A stretch of DNA of 64,000 bases from Pagrus major (lineage: Eukaryota > Chordata > Actinopteri > Spariformes > Sparidae). The first letter of the stretch is position 1. Each line of letters opens with the position of its first letter. The notes beneath the pieces are model-generated. The model worked only from the letters and a program-made list of their open reading frames with translations, was not told the origin of the DNA and did not search any database. Made by a program: the position numbers and the translations under genes. Shown in pieces: positions 36,101 through 47,960 of this stretch. Location: NCBI RefSeq assembly GCF_040436345.1, contig NC_133232.1, forward strand, positions 29,079,315 to 29,143,314, read 5' to 3'.

Positions 36101-38666
36101 TGAGAGCAACAGAGAGAGAGAGAGGGAGAAAGCACAACAACAGCCAGCACATATAACTGAGAGTCCAAAAGTTAATACATCATCACGAGAGGCTTCAGTG
36201 AACGATCTGTAATAATGAATATGTGGTTCGGAAAATGAAACAAATCATGTACAAACACTGGCACGGTCCTTAAAGTGTTAAGAGAGTTAGAATCTGAATA
36301 ACTTACTATCACATTAACTTGTAGTGGATGGTGACAGACTACAAGGTCGAACATAACACGAGATAAAAATCATTTTGTAGTCAGTCATATTTGGAAAAAA
36401 AGACTTTTTTTAATTGTAGTTAAAGATTGTTGTCCGTCATTTTTTACTCTAATGATGGCTGAGATGAGACGGCCACATACATGCTTATGGGCTGGTTAAT
36501 GATGCAGCAGACTTAACTGTGTCCGTTCAATTGATTTGATCATTTATTTATTTATTTTTTTACAATAAATGAGACTGCTGGAGTAGTCGCGCTGAAGAAT
36601 CTGAACATTTTACGATCGCTAATGACACCAAGATGCAGAGGACTGTAATCAGTACAGACTGAGTTGTGTGGCAGCTGAAGAAATGTGAGGGTTTTTGGTA
36701 CAAACATGTTGAGTACTTATTTCAGGGAAGGGAAGCGTTTTGTCAACAAGAGGAATCAGGCGGAAGGAAATGTCATAATGCAGTGTGAGGTGAACCTGAG
36801 ATGAGGCTCTGAGAGACAGAAGTGGTGTAGAACGATAAAACAATCAACCTTTTTACACCAGCGAGCACAAAATTCAATCATTATCTACCCTGGGCATTCA
36901 TAAACAAATCAAACATGAGATCAGACTGTGTAAATAAGGAGCGAGACTGTCACAGCTGCATCATGAGTGAAGCAGCAAATCCGAGAAGAAGGCACCAGAA
37001 AATATCTGGCAATTTTTGCTGAAGAGAAGTTTTTACAAAAATGGACAGAGGTGATGATAAGCTGATGTCCAAAATCCCAAAAAGCAAGCGACAAAAGGCA
37101 GGTAAAAGACCTAGAAATAAACAAATACAACAGAAATCCAAAACTGAGGTCAAACCAGAAGTCACATAGAACGAAGCAGGAGCACGAGGACACACGAGGA
37201 CCGGAGAACAGGAACAGGAACACAGATGAACCAGCAAAGAGAGAGAGAGGGGGCAAAACACAGGCTGAGATACACAGGAAGTGATCAACTTACAGGTGAG
37301 TGGGGAAAAAGGGCGGGAAAACAGACAGAGACAGGAAGTGGAATGTAAACTTCAAAATAAAACAGGAAAGAAGGGAGGACGAAGACACTACTGACAGAAA
37401 TGAAATATAATATTCATAATCATGTTTTCATGTAATAATAATCACCTGAACTAAGAATCTTTGTGTTCTTGTTACCTTGGAATAAACCTTTTACATCTAC
37501 AGGTGGAGCGAGTCCCTCTTCTGTGGAGTCCAGCGTGTTTCTACAGTAGCCCAGAACAGACAAACTAAACACACAACATTTTTAGCGGCCACAATCTTCA
37601 ACCTAGATTACTCACTCCTCCATTTTTTATTCACCAAATCCAGGAGAAGGAACAATAATCTGGATGATCTTTGACACCAAAACACCAAAGCAAAGGGTTA
37701 TTAGATGCACCTGAAGGAAAGAGCGTGACTCGATGTTAGTCCTTTCAGGGTCGGTTGACAAAAGACTTTGTCACCACCTCTGTACAATTATATCTCCTGT
37801 GAGTGAACTGCCCTAATGACTGAGCGTGACGCTGCACCCTGAATAGCCACAAGGAGAGCTGATGTCACGGCGCTGACACGCTGTGGTTCCCACTTTAGCC
37901 ACAGACTGGTGTGTGTGATGTATTTCTCTGTGCTCGCCCATGTGACGTGCAGCACAGATGACAAACTCGAGTGAAGCAGATTAAAACTCCCAAAAAAAAG
38001 TCAATAAATCAGTGCTGCACTTCGTCATTCTTCTCTGATCATCTGGTAATAATCTGGTACCTTTGGGTCGTTACCAAACAGGAACCAGCGGTGAAAAACA
38101 ACTACAGAGGAAGCAGAGATGGCTGAGTCATCCGATAAGAAAACCAAAAAATATGAGAGAAAACAGACACAGAGGCAGACCCACAAGCACCGAGGCAAGA
38201 AATACAGAGCGAAAAAAACTACAGCTGAGAGCCCCAGTTAGATCCAGGATGATTCATCAATGAGTTATCTTCTGCATATTGAATCATATAAAAAATAAAG
38301 TAAACAGTGGGCCGAAGTCATCAATATATTTAACAAATGGGCCTCGCACTGTTGGTTCTGCATCCGTCTCCATTCATCTGGTAGAAGAAGATAATAGATC
38401 AGGTTTCAGAAATGTTTGTCAATGAAAAGTTAAGACACACAGGTTTTTGAAGCAGCTGTCTTTGTTTGGACTCTGTGGACACTGATGACGGCTTCTGGCT
38501 GAAACGTCCGGACTGCCTGATTCAAGTTCTGACCCGGTCCAAAGCCATAACCTCAGTCAGAGACGTGGACTCAGTTAAAGTTATGATGTCCTGAAACTTG
38601 AATCAACAGAAAATAAATGACCTGAGACTCTTTAGTTTCTTGCTGTCTGGCTGTCAGTATTTCAAT
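33108..38666. other. Intergenic, AT-rich, no gene recognised
   Basis: 33440-33900 is AT-rich with several CACATG/CACGTG-like motifs and looks like a degraded repeat. Small (CA)n at 35339-35362 and GA tract at 36110-36125. 38440-38540 resembles a dispersed fish repeat. I find no exon on either strand. Confidence 0.4.
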
Positions 38667-38671
38667 CTTTG

Positions 38672-38739
<68 letters not shown>
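38667..38739. repeat. (AATC)n tetranucleotide microsatellite
   Basis: About 18 perfect AATC/CAAT units. Confidence 0.95.
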
Positions 38740-39740
38740 CCCATAGAATATTAACAAAACATAAGCTGATTAAGAGACTAATGCACACCAAGACAGCAAT
38801 AAAATATGGAAAGTTAAAAATAATAAAAGATAAAGAACAAAGGAAAAACACAGGCAATAAAAATAAAATGATAAAATACTAAACTTACAAAATGATTTTA
38901 AAAAATGTAATAAATAAAATATATCTTATAATTATGATAAACAGTAAAATGTTGAATGAATGAATTGTTATGATTAAATAACAAATAAATCTTTAAAAGT
39001 GATGGGGTAGTTTTTTTGTTTTTGTTTGATTACATTTATTTTAGAGCCTCAATAAACAAAAGTGTAATTATTTGTCAAACTCTTTGAACAATCGGTACCA
39101 ACCGGGTCCATTCTCTTCATAAAGACTGTATACTGAAGGTGAGACTGAAGTTTCTTGGGTTCTGGAAAAAGTGACTTGACTTGCCCATTAAAAAAGATTT
39201 ACCTGGGACTTGCTTGACAATAATCTTAATCTCTCAGCTCAATAAACACCTTAATAAAATAAATAACTTAACCTCACAATTCACATTTTGCCGGTTTTAT
39301 TGGCCCGTCTGTGATCAGACAGCCTTATTGGCTACAAAAATGCAGATGAAGACAGGTTTAGATATTGATTTGGATTAAACTCAGTCCTCAAAAAGTAACT
39401 AATAAGTAAGTAAAAGTTAGTATGAGTGGAATTACAGACCACCATGTCAGAATATCTAAGTATTGAGTCATGCGTTCTTTATCCAACAAACTGTTTATCT
39501 GTGATGAAGTTGCTTTTCTGTCTCTCAGGGAACAAAACTTGATGTATTGATTTTCAGATGGTGCGGTCACTTGTGTGTTCCCATACACAGTGTGTACTTT
39601 TACAGGAGGCCCGTATGTGAAATATATGTGCAAACATTATAATGAAACCTGTCGGAAACTGGAACAACTTCACAGATATACATTTATGTCCAGCCCATAC
39701 AAATATGTATGTTTACTGTCTGTATGTAAATGACATATTT
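38740..39740. other. Intergenic, AT-rich, no gene recognised
   Basis: Very A/T-rich between 38760 and 39060; nothing recognised. Confidence 0.4.
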
Positions 39741-39746
39741 TGGCAT

Positions 39747-39955
39747 GTCAACAATCTTGCAGAGTGGTGCACAGAGAACAATCTGCTGCTCAACCACAAC
39801 TAAACCAAGGAGCTGATTTTTGATCTTAGAGAAAAGGAGGCAAAGTCACACACACACCTGTCTGCATCAGTGGATCTGAGGTGGAGCAGGTGAACAGTCG
39901 TGGGTTCCTTGGATTTACCATCACTGAGAGCCCATCATGGTCATCACACATCATA
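39747..39955 (+). mobile_element. LINE reverse-transcriptase C-terminal fragment
   Basis: One frame reads VNNLAEWCTENNLLLNHN, stop, TKELIFDLREK. After a frameshift a second frame reads ISGSEVEQVNSRGFLGFTIT then ESPSWSSHI. The order 'L-x-EWC-x-x-N-x-L-x-LN... TKELI-DFR... FLG-x-x-I' is that of the RT thumb region of L2/Rex1-like fish LINEs. The stop and frameshift show a dead, old copy. Confidence 0.75.
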
Positions 39956-40454
39956 TATGTGTCGAGTCGTCCTATTGTTGTTGGTTTTGCTGTTGTGTAG
40001 CATTGTAATTAGCAGGGTGAGCTAACTCCTCTTGATGCTCACGGCACATTGAAGAACACACTTGTGTTTACACTTCACTCAAACATCTTTTTTAACCATA
40101 ATCCATGAGAAACACTTGTGAAGAACAGCAACACTAATTACTGTGTGACAGGTAATATTTGTGGTGATTTACAACATGTTTGCTTTGGCTTATGGCCTAA
40201 AAAACATTGTCTCAAAGCATGCTGGGAAACTTACTCACCTACCCCCCAAAACAATATATTTACTGTATGTAGGCCTACATGTGCAGATTTTACTATGGCT
40301 ATTTCATTATGTCATAAACTTGTATCTTGACATATAGCCTATAAAGTACTAACAGGGATGTAGCACCATATAAAAACGCAACATATAGACATTTTTCATA
40401 TATGTGCATATACAAATGTTACTACGGGTATTTCATATACGTCCCAACAACATG

Positions 40455-40458
<4 letters not shown>

Positions 40459-40541
<83 letters not shown>
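40459..40541. repeat. (CA)n microsatellite
   Basis: About 41 uninterrupted CA units. On the minus strand it reads as a poly-(CV) frame, which is not a gene. Confidence 0.97.
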
Positions 40542-40542
<1 letters not shown>

Positions 40543-40759
40543 CCTGACCAAGACAGACACAGTGTGCTGGGACACTTTCTCCATTGAGTTTTTCCTAAAA
40601 ATAACAAAAAATAATCAGGCTGGAGAATTGAAATATGTGACGATTGTGTTCATAATCTATCCGGATGAAACATAAGTGTGTGCGCGCAGATCCAGCTGTG
40701 TGTGTGCGTGCGTGCGTGTGTGTGTGTGTGTGCTCCACATGTGAAGCACGCACTTCAGA

Positions 40760-40937
40760 TCTATTTTGGGGGGCTACAAGTGAAATCTCCTCCCTATAAA
40801 TAGGGAAGATGGGAGCTGGTTGCGGGGGCGCGCCTCGCGGTCCTTGTGCGGGTCACCTGCGAGATCTATTTTTAGACACCGCACCGCTTCCCCTGCTCAC
40901 GTGAGGCTCGCGGTGACAGGATGGCGGGTTGCGCAAT
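40760..40937. promoter_or_regulatory. Candidate activity-dependent enhancer upstream of NPAS4
   Basis: Within 180 bp: an SRF/CArG-like TCTATTTTGG (40760-40769, one base off CC(W)6GG), a MEF2 consensus CTATAAATAG (40794-40803), a second MEF2 consensus CTATTTTTAG (40866-40875), an E-box CACGTG (40898-40903) and a C/EBP palindrome TTGCGCAA (40929-40936). The block is GC-rich between AT-rich flanks and lies about 1.2-1.4 kb before the NPAS4 TATA box. MEF2 and SRF are established regulators of neuronal immediate-early genes; function here is inference. Confidence 0.5.
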
Positions 40938-41431
40938 TCTGGCGTCTGTTTGATTTTTTTGTATTCACAGATGCCAATTATTGACACGGCGTCAGTCTCC
41001 ATGAAGCCTCTGGAGATCGTCCTTGTGAGGGTTTAAAGAGCTGGAGAACAAAGAGACAAACCCTGACGCACACGAGCACGTCATTAAATTAAAAGAGGGT
41101 GAAAAAAATAAAAAAATAAAATAAAAAAAATACGATGGTTATGATGGTGTGAGCTGGTGTCATACTGGTGAAGCTGTCATGGTTGTTTTCTCTCGTCATT
41201 AGTCCACATTTATGTTCAACAAAACCAAAACTTCCTCTCACAATCTGTCTATTCTCGACACGTACCGTCGATCGCAGGGCTGTGGGACTATTTGACGTGT
41301 GTCACTCTGTACACAGGCAGTGTTGGTGTTTTATCACAGCAAAACATGCTCATTAAAATATCAAAGATCGTCTCCTAACGACAGGGAAATATGAATTTGC
41401 AGTGAACATGCGCAGCCTCCACGTCCGACAG

Positions 41432-41800
41432 ACTGACTGACTGACTGACTGGAGGCTATCCGCACATTTCGTGTATGTTTGAGCATTTATTACAGTTTTC
41501 AGGGATGATGTTCATTCATAAAAGGCGACAGAGACGACGTGTCTGCGGCATCAGTCCGACATGTTTAAGGTGCTGGTCAAATAAAACCGCTGGATGTCAC
41601 CTTTCTGACAGGTCCGGGGCAAAAATAAATAAATGACGGGTAGCCTTCCTCAGGTGCCAGACATATAAACACAGAGACCTCTTTTCGTATGCACCACACA
41701 CCCCTCCTCCTCCTCCTCATCCTCCTCGTCCTCCTCCTCCTGCTGCTGCTGCTGCTGCTGCTGCACCCCCTCCTCCACCTCCTCCTCTTCTTCCAATACA
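41432..41800. repeat. (GACT)5 and CCT/CTG repeats
   Basis: A GACT run at about 41432-41451, then a TCC-rich tract (41702-41745) passing into about seven CTG units (41742-41765) and more CTCCTC. The CTG run lies roughly 0.35 kb upstream of the NPAS4 TATA box. Confidence 0.85.
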
Positions 41801-41902
41801 CCGGAGTCCGGTGACTCCGTTTACGTTTTACGCTCGCTCCGCCTCTTACTCGGTTTTGTCCAAATCGGGCTTTTTGCGTCGCCGGAGCTCCCGATTTCAT
41901 CC

Positions 41903-42116
41903 CGACGTCATCATCGAGTAGAGGGAAGAGCTGACGTCGAGCGAGAGTCACCGAAAGGAGAGGGCACGGGTGAGGGAGGGGGGGAGAGATTCACCATTGC
42001 AAACACTGATATGAGACATCTCTCCCCCCTCCTTCTCCACCCCCCTCCCTCCCTTTTACGTCGGTGTTGGTGCGTTGGGAGCCCCCCTACTCCGGCGGAG
42101 TCCCAGCCTATATAAG
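41903..42116 (+). promoter_or_regulatory. NPAS4 core promoter: CRE motifs and TATA box
   Basis: CGACGTCA (41903-41910), TGACGTCG (41932-41939) and TTACGTCG (42056-42063) are near-consensus CREs. TATATAAG (42109-42116) is a good TATA box, predicting a start near 42140. CREB and TATA control suits an immediate-early gene. Confidence 0.7.
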
Positions 42117-42369
42117 TGACCCGCGAGCAGAGTCCCTCAACCAGATTTACGGGTTCCGGACTTCTGTGCGAGAGACGGCTACCACAGCCGCCGATTCACC
42201 TGCACTCCGAGCGGGGGGACAGACATCCAGCAGCCGGCCCAGCCATCAGAGCTGGTGGACGCTGTGGTGGAGCTAAAGCAGCCGGAGGACAGGACAGGAG
42301 AAGGGTTTTTAAAACCTCTCTCTCTCTGGAAACAGAAAACAACAACAACAACAACAAAACATAGCTGAG

Positions 42370-42384
42370 ATGAAAGTCCAATAA
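42370..42384 (+). CDS. Minimal uORF in the NPAS4 leader
   Basis: ATG AAA GTC CAA TAA encodes four residues. It is the only ATG I find between the predicted start (~42140) and the NPAS4 start codon. It ends 159 nt before that codon, leaving room for reinitiation. Confidence 0.5.
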   Translation: MKVQ

Positions 42385-42543
42385 CACCTCCGAGCTCTTC
42401 TTCTTCTTCTTCTTCTTCTCTCCACTCTGACAACCTGAGACTTCAGCCGAGGCACCGCGCGGACACGAACCCGCTCACAACAAACTCTCCAACTCACATC
42501 TGGAGGAATTTCGATAGTTCAGCAGCAGCAGCACCCGGCCACC

Positions 42544-45500
42544 ATGTACCGCTCAACCAAAGGAGCATCCAAGGCTCGACGGGACCAGATCAACGCCGAG
42601 ATCCGGAACCTGAAGGACTTGTTGCCCATCACCGATGCAGATAAAGCGCGGCTGTCATACCTGCACATCATGTCGCTGGCCTGCATGTACACCAGGAAAT
42701 CCGTCTTCTTCACTCAAGGTGAGAATGAATTAAACAACCTGTTGATGAAGCTCGTGTAGCAGTGAGAGAGAGGGGGGGAGGGGGGGCGAGCAACAAGTGT
42801 TTTAGCGGCACTGCAGGCGGCTCTCTCGACATGTATCTCATCCTCTACAGCTGGGTGTCTTAATTGATCAGAACTAATCAATAGAGAAGCTGATAGATGA
42901 GTTTAAAGCAGCGCGCGTCGCTGTCCGCGGTGCTGAAACGCTCCGGCTGCGTCTGTCCGCGGTGCTGAAAACGCGCTGCAGAGATCGGGTCTGTTCGGCT
43001 CCGTTAACACATTCTGCACATTCTGTCCTGGTTCGTCTCTGTAGGAGGGGGAACCGCTGCTGGTCTGGAGGAGAGCGCGGGGTTTCTGTCTTTCCACGAG
43101 CTGTCGGAGTTGATGCAGGCGCTGCCGGGCTTTCTGATGCTGGTGACCGGGGAGGGGAAGCTCCTGTACCTGTCAGACAGCGTCTCCGAGCACCTCGGAC
43201 ACTCCATGGTGAGCACACACACACACACACACACACACACTGAAAGGAGACACACACTCTTTACTTCAGGGGTAACGTGTATGTTTTTTGCTCGTGTTTC
43301 CAGGTGGATCTCGTGGCTCAGGGGGACAGCGTGTATGATATCATCGACGCCTCAGACCACTACATCATGAGGACCAACCTGTCGACCTCCACCTCTCTTG
43401 AGATGGGTGAGTTATCAGCAAAAAACAACAAAAAACGTCTGAATAAAGTCGCACGTTTTTATTTTTTAATTCTAGAGAAATCTCTAACCCTCCTCTCCTC
43501 CACAGACCGTCTCTTCCGCTGTCGTTTCAACACCTCCAAGTCCGTGCGGAGGCAGAGTGCTGGGAACAAGCTGGTTCTGATCCGAGCTCGCTGCCTCTCT
43601 CCCCCCTCCACCTCTCCCACCACCGGCTCCTACTGGACCTCCAACCCGGTCTGGGTGTGCTTCTGCTCCCCCCTGGAGCCCCACCCGAGCCGTTCCGGCC
43701 CCGGGGCAGAGAGGGAGTCCACCTCCGCCCCTCCTCTGGCCGACACCAACTTGTTCCTGGCCTGCTTCCACTCGCAGCACGGCCGGGACATGAGGCTGCA
43801 GCTTGCTCAGGACAGGTAAGCCCAAAAAAACTCCACCCTTCACCCTCCACCTGTTGCTTTAATACAATATGTTTGTGAGATAACTTAAAAAAAACAAGGG
43901 TGAAGCATTATCGTCCTAACGCATCACCACCCACTCTCCCCCGCAGCGTGAGCGCCTATCTCGGCTTTGATGTGACAGCTTTACGCTCCCGCTCCTGGTA
44001 CAGCCTCCTCCACCCACAGGATCTGTCACATGCCTCCGCTCAGCACCGCAGCCTATGTAAGTATACTCTTCTACAACCGTCCTTGCCCACACAATCACAC
44101 ACACATCGTGCCCACTGGCACATCCACGCAGTGAAGAAGAACACTATGATGATTAATAGGATTACAAACCGGTGCCAACTTGTGCTGTGACTGTTGTTCA
44201 ACAGTGAGAGAAGGAGGAGAGGGCAGAGCTGAGATGGTGGTGCGTGTGCAAGCTCTGGACCAGTCGTGGGTTTGGCTCTACATGGTGCTCCAGCTGCAGC
44301 CTGGAGAGATCCCCGTCAGCAGCAACAACTACATCATCAGGTATTTACAACAGGCCACTCATCCATTTCAAGTCCAATTGATTGAAATATCACAAAACAC
44401 CTCCCTAACTTCCTGTTTCTCCTCTGTTTCCCCCTCCAGTGAGTCTGAGGCCTGGTCAGTCCGCCAGCAGCTCAGCTCAGAGCAGACCCAGCTCACCCTG
44501 GTCCTGAGTTCTGGCACCTCTCAGCAGGAGGGTCTGAGCCTCCAGTCTCCAGAAACCCTCTCCAGCCCAGACCAGGTCTTCACCCCCGGCAGCAGCGGCC
44601 TCTCCGCCCAGTCCTTCGACTTCAGCACCGCCGGCTGCAGCGTGGGCTCCTCTGATGAACCGGGGAGCTCTGCCGCCGAGGCCATGCAGCTGGAGGGCGA
44701 CCCTCGCTCCAGTATCTCCTCTCTGGAGGAAGAGAGCTTCTTCCAGCAGCATCCCACTGAGAGCCCCTCAGTCGCCTCCTCACCCACTCCGGTCACTGTT
44801 GAAACAGTAGCAGACTTAGACTTTTTAACCCAGAACATCCTCCTGCCTCCCTCCTTCCAGCTCGACCCTCCTCTGCCATCTCTCCCCCTGCCTCTCCCGC
44901 CTGTCCCCACCACACAAGCTCAGCAGAGCAAAGAGTTTGTGTGCACTCCACCCTACACCCCACAGATCGCAGGGGCCAGCTTCCCATTCGGTGAGCCTCT
45001 CTTCAGCTTTGACCCCACTGGCACCACCACTCCTCCGCCCTCTGCCACAACAGCCACAGCCACCACCTCTCTGGCCCCTGCAGCCTCCTCCTCAGCCCCA
45101 CCAACCACCGCCTCTAGCCCTGCTCCCCCCAGCACCCTCTCTACCAAGCCTCCCCTCGCTCTGCCCACTCTGTCCACTGACTTCCTGTTCTCCGTCGACC
45201 CCTGCAGCGGCTCCCTGTACGAGAAGCTGCCCCCCACGCCTGACAGCCCCGGAGACGGCGACTGCACAGTGATGACCCTTCCCGAGGTTCGGGGTCCACT
45301 GTATGTAGATGTACCACTGGGGCCCCTCCAATGTCCCCCTGAGGGCCTCCTCACCCCTGAAGCGTCACCCGGCAAACAGCCCTGCCTCTCCTTCTTCTCC
45401 CTGGAGAGGGAGAGGGAGAAGGAGAGGGCGGAGATCTCCCTCTTAGCTCAGCACATCAGCTCCCTGGCAGAGGGGTTCTACCTGGATCCACTGCTGTCCA

Positions 45501-46351
45501 AACTCTCTCCCCCCTCCATGTCACCCTCATCCTCCCCTCCCTCCCCCTTCCTGTCCCCCACCGTAGAACCTGCGGATTCAGTCCACATGCTGAGGGAGTT
45601 TTATCCCATCAAAGCATGGAGAGGTCTGGACATTCCCATCTTCCTCGACGATGATGATTCTCTGTTTGAAGAGAGCATCCTAGAAACCCTCCTCCAAGAC
45701 GACTTCGCTCCTCCTCAGTCCACCATCCTCTCCTCCGCCACCCCCTCCACCTCCCCCGTGCCCATTCCCTCCAGCCCCACCTCCCCTCAGACCCCAGTGT
45801 GCTGGCGCCAACCCTCCCAGTTTGAGGGAGTGGGCCACTTCTGTAGCGTCCAATCGGCGCAATGTAACTCCATGGCTGGGTGCGGGGCGACTGTGGCTGC
45901 TGAGGCCGGGGCAAATGTGGAAGGGGAGGGGCTGGCGGAGGAAGCAATGGAGATCGAGGTGGTGTCATCTCCTGTGTCCTCCTGCTCCTCCATCCCGGCT
46001 TCCCCTCCCCTCATCCTCACTGCCTCCCCCAGCCCCGTCACGTCCACGCCCATCGCCTCGCCCACGCCCGCTGTGTCTTGCACTCAGTCCCTCCTGGAGG
46101 AACTGGCCGTCCTGGAACCCATGTTTGGGGCAGGTGCCTCGATCGCCCCTGGCTTAGGGCAACAACCTGAGTTGTATCAACTCCAATGTCATCCATCGCC
46201 ACAGTGCTTCCACAAAGGTGAGAATCTGTCTCTTCTGTTGACATGTTAAATGAAAAAACACTGAAATCTGAAAATAGACCACTAACGTCCTCTTTCTCTC
46301 TTCTCTCTTTTTTGTCTTCCAGATGGGAGTGGAAGTGTTCCTCCGTTCTAA
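42544..46351 (+). CDS. npas4: Neuronal PAS domain protein 4
   Basis: Exons: 42544-42718, 43045-43208, 43304-43406, 43506-43815, 43947-44056, 44205-44340, 44440-46217, 46323-46351. All are GT-AG with consistent phases, 2805 nt, 934 aa (human 802). The bHLH is at residues 1-53 (starting [20 protein letters not shown]). PAS-A runs from about 70 to 145 ([34 protein letters not shown]) and PAS-B from about 250 to 325 ([26 protein letters not shown]). The rest is a Ser/Pro-rich activation region with conserved islands [27 protein letters not shown] and [14 protein letters not shown], and a conserved tail ending [14 protein letters not shown]4 dimerises with ARNT/ARNT2 and drives calcium-induced transcription in neurons. 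The start has a good Kozak context (GGCCACCATGT). Fish have more than one npas4 paralogue; which one this is I cannot tell. Confidence 0.96.
43215..43241. repeat. (CA)n in NPAS4 intron 2
   Basis: About 13 CA units a few bases after the exon 2 donor; the whole intron is only 95 bp. Confidence 0.9.
44341..44439 (+). other. npas4: NPAS4 intron 6: 99 bp, in frame, stop-free
   Basis: GTATTT...CCCTCCAG. The length is divisible by three and the frame from exon 6 runs through into exon 7 with no stop, so retention would add 33 residues between PAS-B and the activation region. Confidence 0.85.
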
Positions 46352-47960
46352 AATAAGTCTGTGACTTACTTCATTAAGTATGGCATATTGTCATATTTTG
46401 TGGAGCCCCTTTTACTGCAAAGTAAAAAATAATTAAGTGTATAAATATACATAATGTATATACAACTTAAGGACTTTAACTCCTACATGTCTCCTCAGAA
46501 CAAAGATTGGCTTTATATTTTTGTTCAGTCATTAATCTGTATACTACTACAAACCTGGTGCAACATTTTACATGATGGTTCAACCGCATGGGCTCATAAC
46601 TGACTGGGTTTTGAGTCCATGTGGTGTCTCTCAGCTTTTCTGTGACATGAGCTTCAGATATGATCAGACAGAGGAAAACTCTCTGAACGTGTACGCGCTG
46701 TTTAACTTCCAGACGCGCATTTGTATTCACTCGTAGTGAAAAAAAAATCTGTTGTGAACAAAAAAAAAAAAAAGACAAAACATTTCTTGCTACTTCAATG
46801 GGGGAAATGAATTATAGCACTATTTTGCCTGACATGCAGCAACGCAAACCCAAACCTCAAACGTACTGGAAGTCAAATGTTTACAATTTTTTTACATCCT
46901 TAGGGTGACCACTATCAGTGCATCGAATCGCAAGAGATTTCTGACAAACTTCAGAGCCTTAAAGGCGACACAAAACTCACAGACAGTAACTTTAAACCTG
47001 AGATACTTTGAGCTTTGAGTTTGCGGCTTCAAAACCTTTAACATTTCATATTTATCTCTCCATCTGAAAATCTTGTGTATCAACGTGATGTGCAAACAAA
47101 CAAAAGAAAAAAAAACATGTGAAGAGATTCTGGCATGTGAAGATATCAAGATTGTCGAAGGAGAAGGTGTCTGGAAGTTTCTCTGATCATGCCACAAATC
47201 CACTGCTACGTCGTACTGTACATTAGACTCTGAATGTGGGCTCTTCAGGTCCCTCCAGTCGGCTGGATATTGTTGCAGCATCAATATTTGCAATGCTGGC
47301 AGCTTATAGCGGCTCCTGAAGCGGCCCCCTGACCTGCTGAACTCTGAACTCTTTATCATGTCCATTCAACATGGACTTTTACATCGTTGCTCCACTGGAG
47401 CGCGGTGTAGTGAGGCACAATTGACTATGTGAATGAGCGATTCTTCTTTTTTGAGAGGGGTTAGAATACACAAAAGTTTTGTTTTAAAAAATGACAAATA
47501 TAGGGATGGGGTGCTATTTCTATTCAGTTACCAAGCGACACGGGTTGAGAATGGTACTATTCCCATGGTGTCGACATGCTCACGTAGAGTTGTCTACGGT
47601 CAAGTAAAGGATTGATTCCTACGTTTCTAGCTATTAAAGGCTAAGTTATTATACATGTGTAAAATTACTATATTGTATGTGTGACATTTGAACAAGATGT
47701 TAATGCATATGCGTTATGTCTGTGGATATAGGCATATGTTCTTTTCAGAAAGGTTGTACACATTTGTACATTTGTATGAAACTGTTCTCGGTCTGTACAT
47801 ATGAGAAAGAGATTTTTATCGCATAAGATGGAATATATTCTGAACATCTTACTTACTGCAGAATGGACATTGTGGACCAGTGTTCTATTGTGTTGCTTAT
47901 AAGTGTATTTGGTTGTCATACAAATGCATTTATATTAAAGTGCACTTATAATGCGGCTGA
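46352..47960 (+). terminator. NPAS4 3' UTR with two candidate poly(A) signals
   Basis: The stop is TAA at 46349-46351. ATTAAA occurs at 47633-47638 and at 47934-47939; the second gives a 1.6-kb 3' UTR. A perfect Pumilio element TGTACATA lies at 47794-47801. No canonical AATAAA with good context is seen nearer the stop. Confidence 0.5.

Noticed and set aside
41577-41951. Minus-strand 124-codon ORF before NPAS4
   Set aside because: Driven by CCT/CTG repeats and promoter GC content; no domain or splice support.
44180-46249. A single 689-codon NPAS4 ORF starting at 44180
   Set aside because: It begins inside intron 5, reads through intron 6 and ends in intron 7. Splice signals and phase show this is exons 6-7 plus introns.
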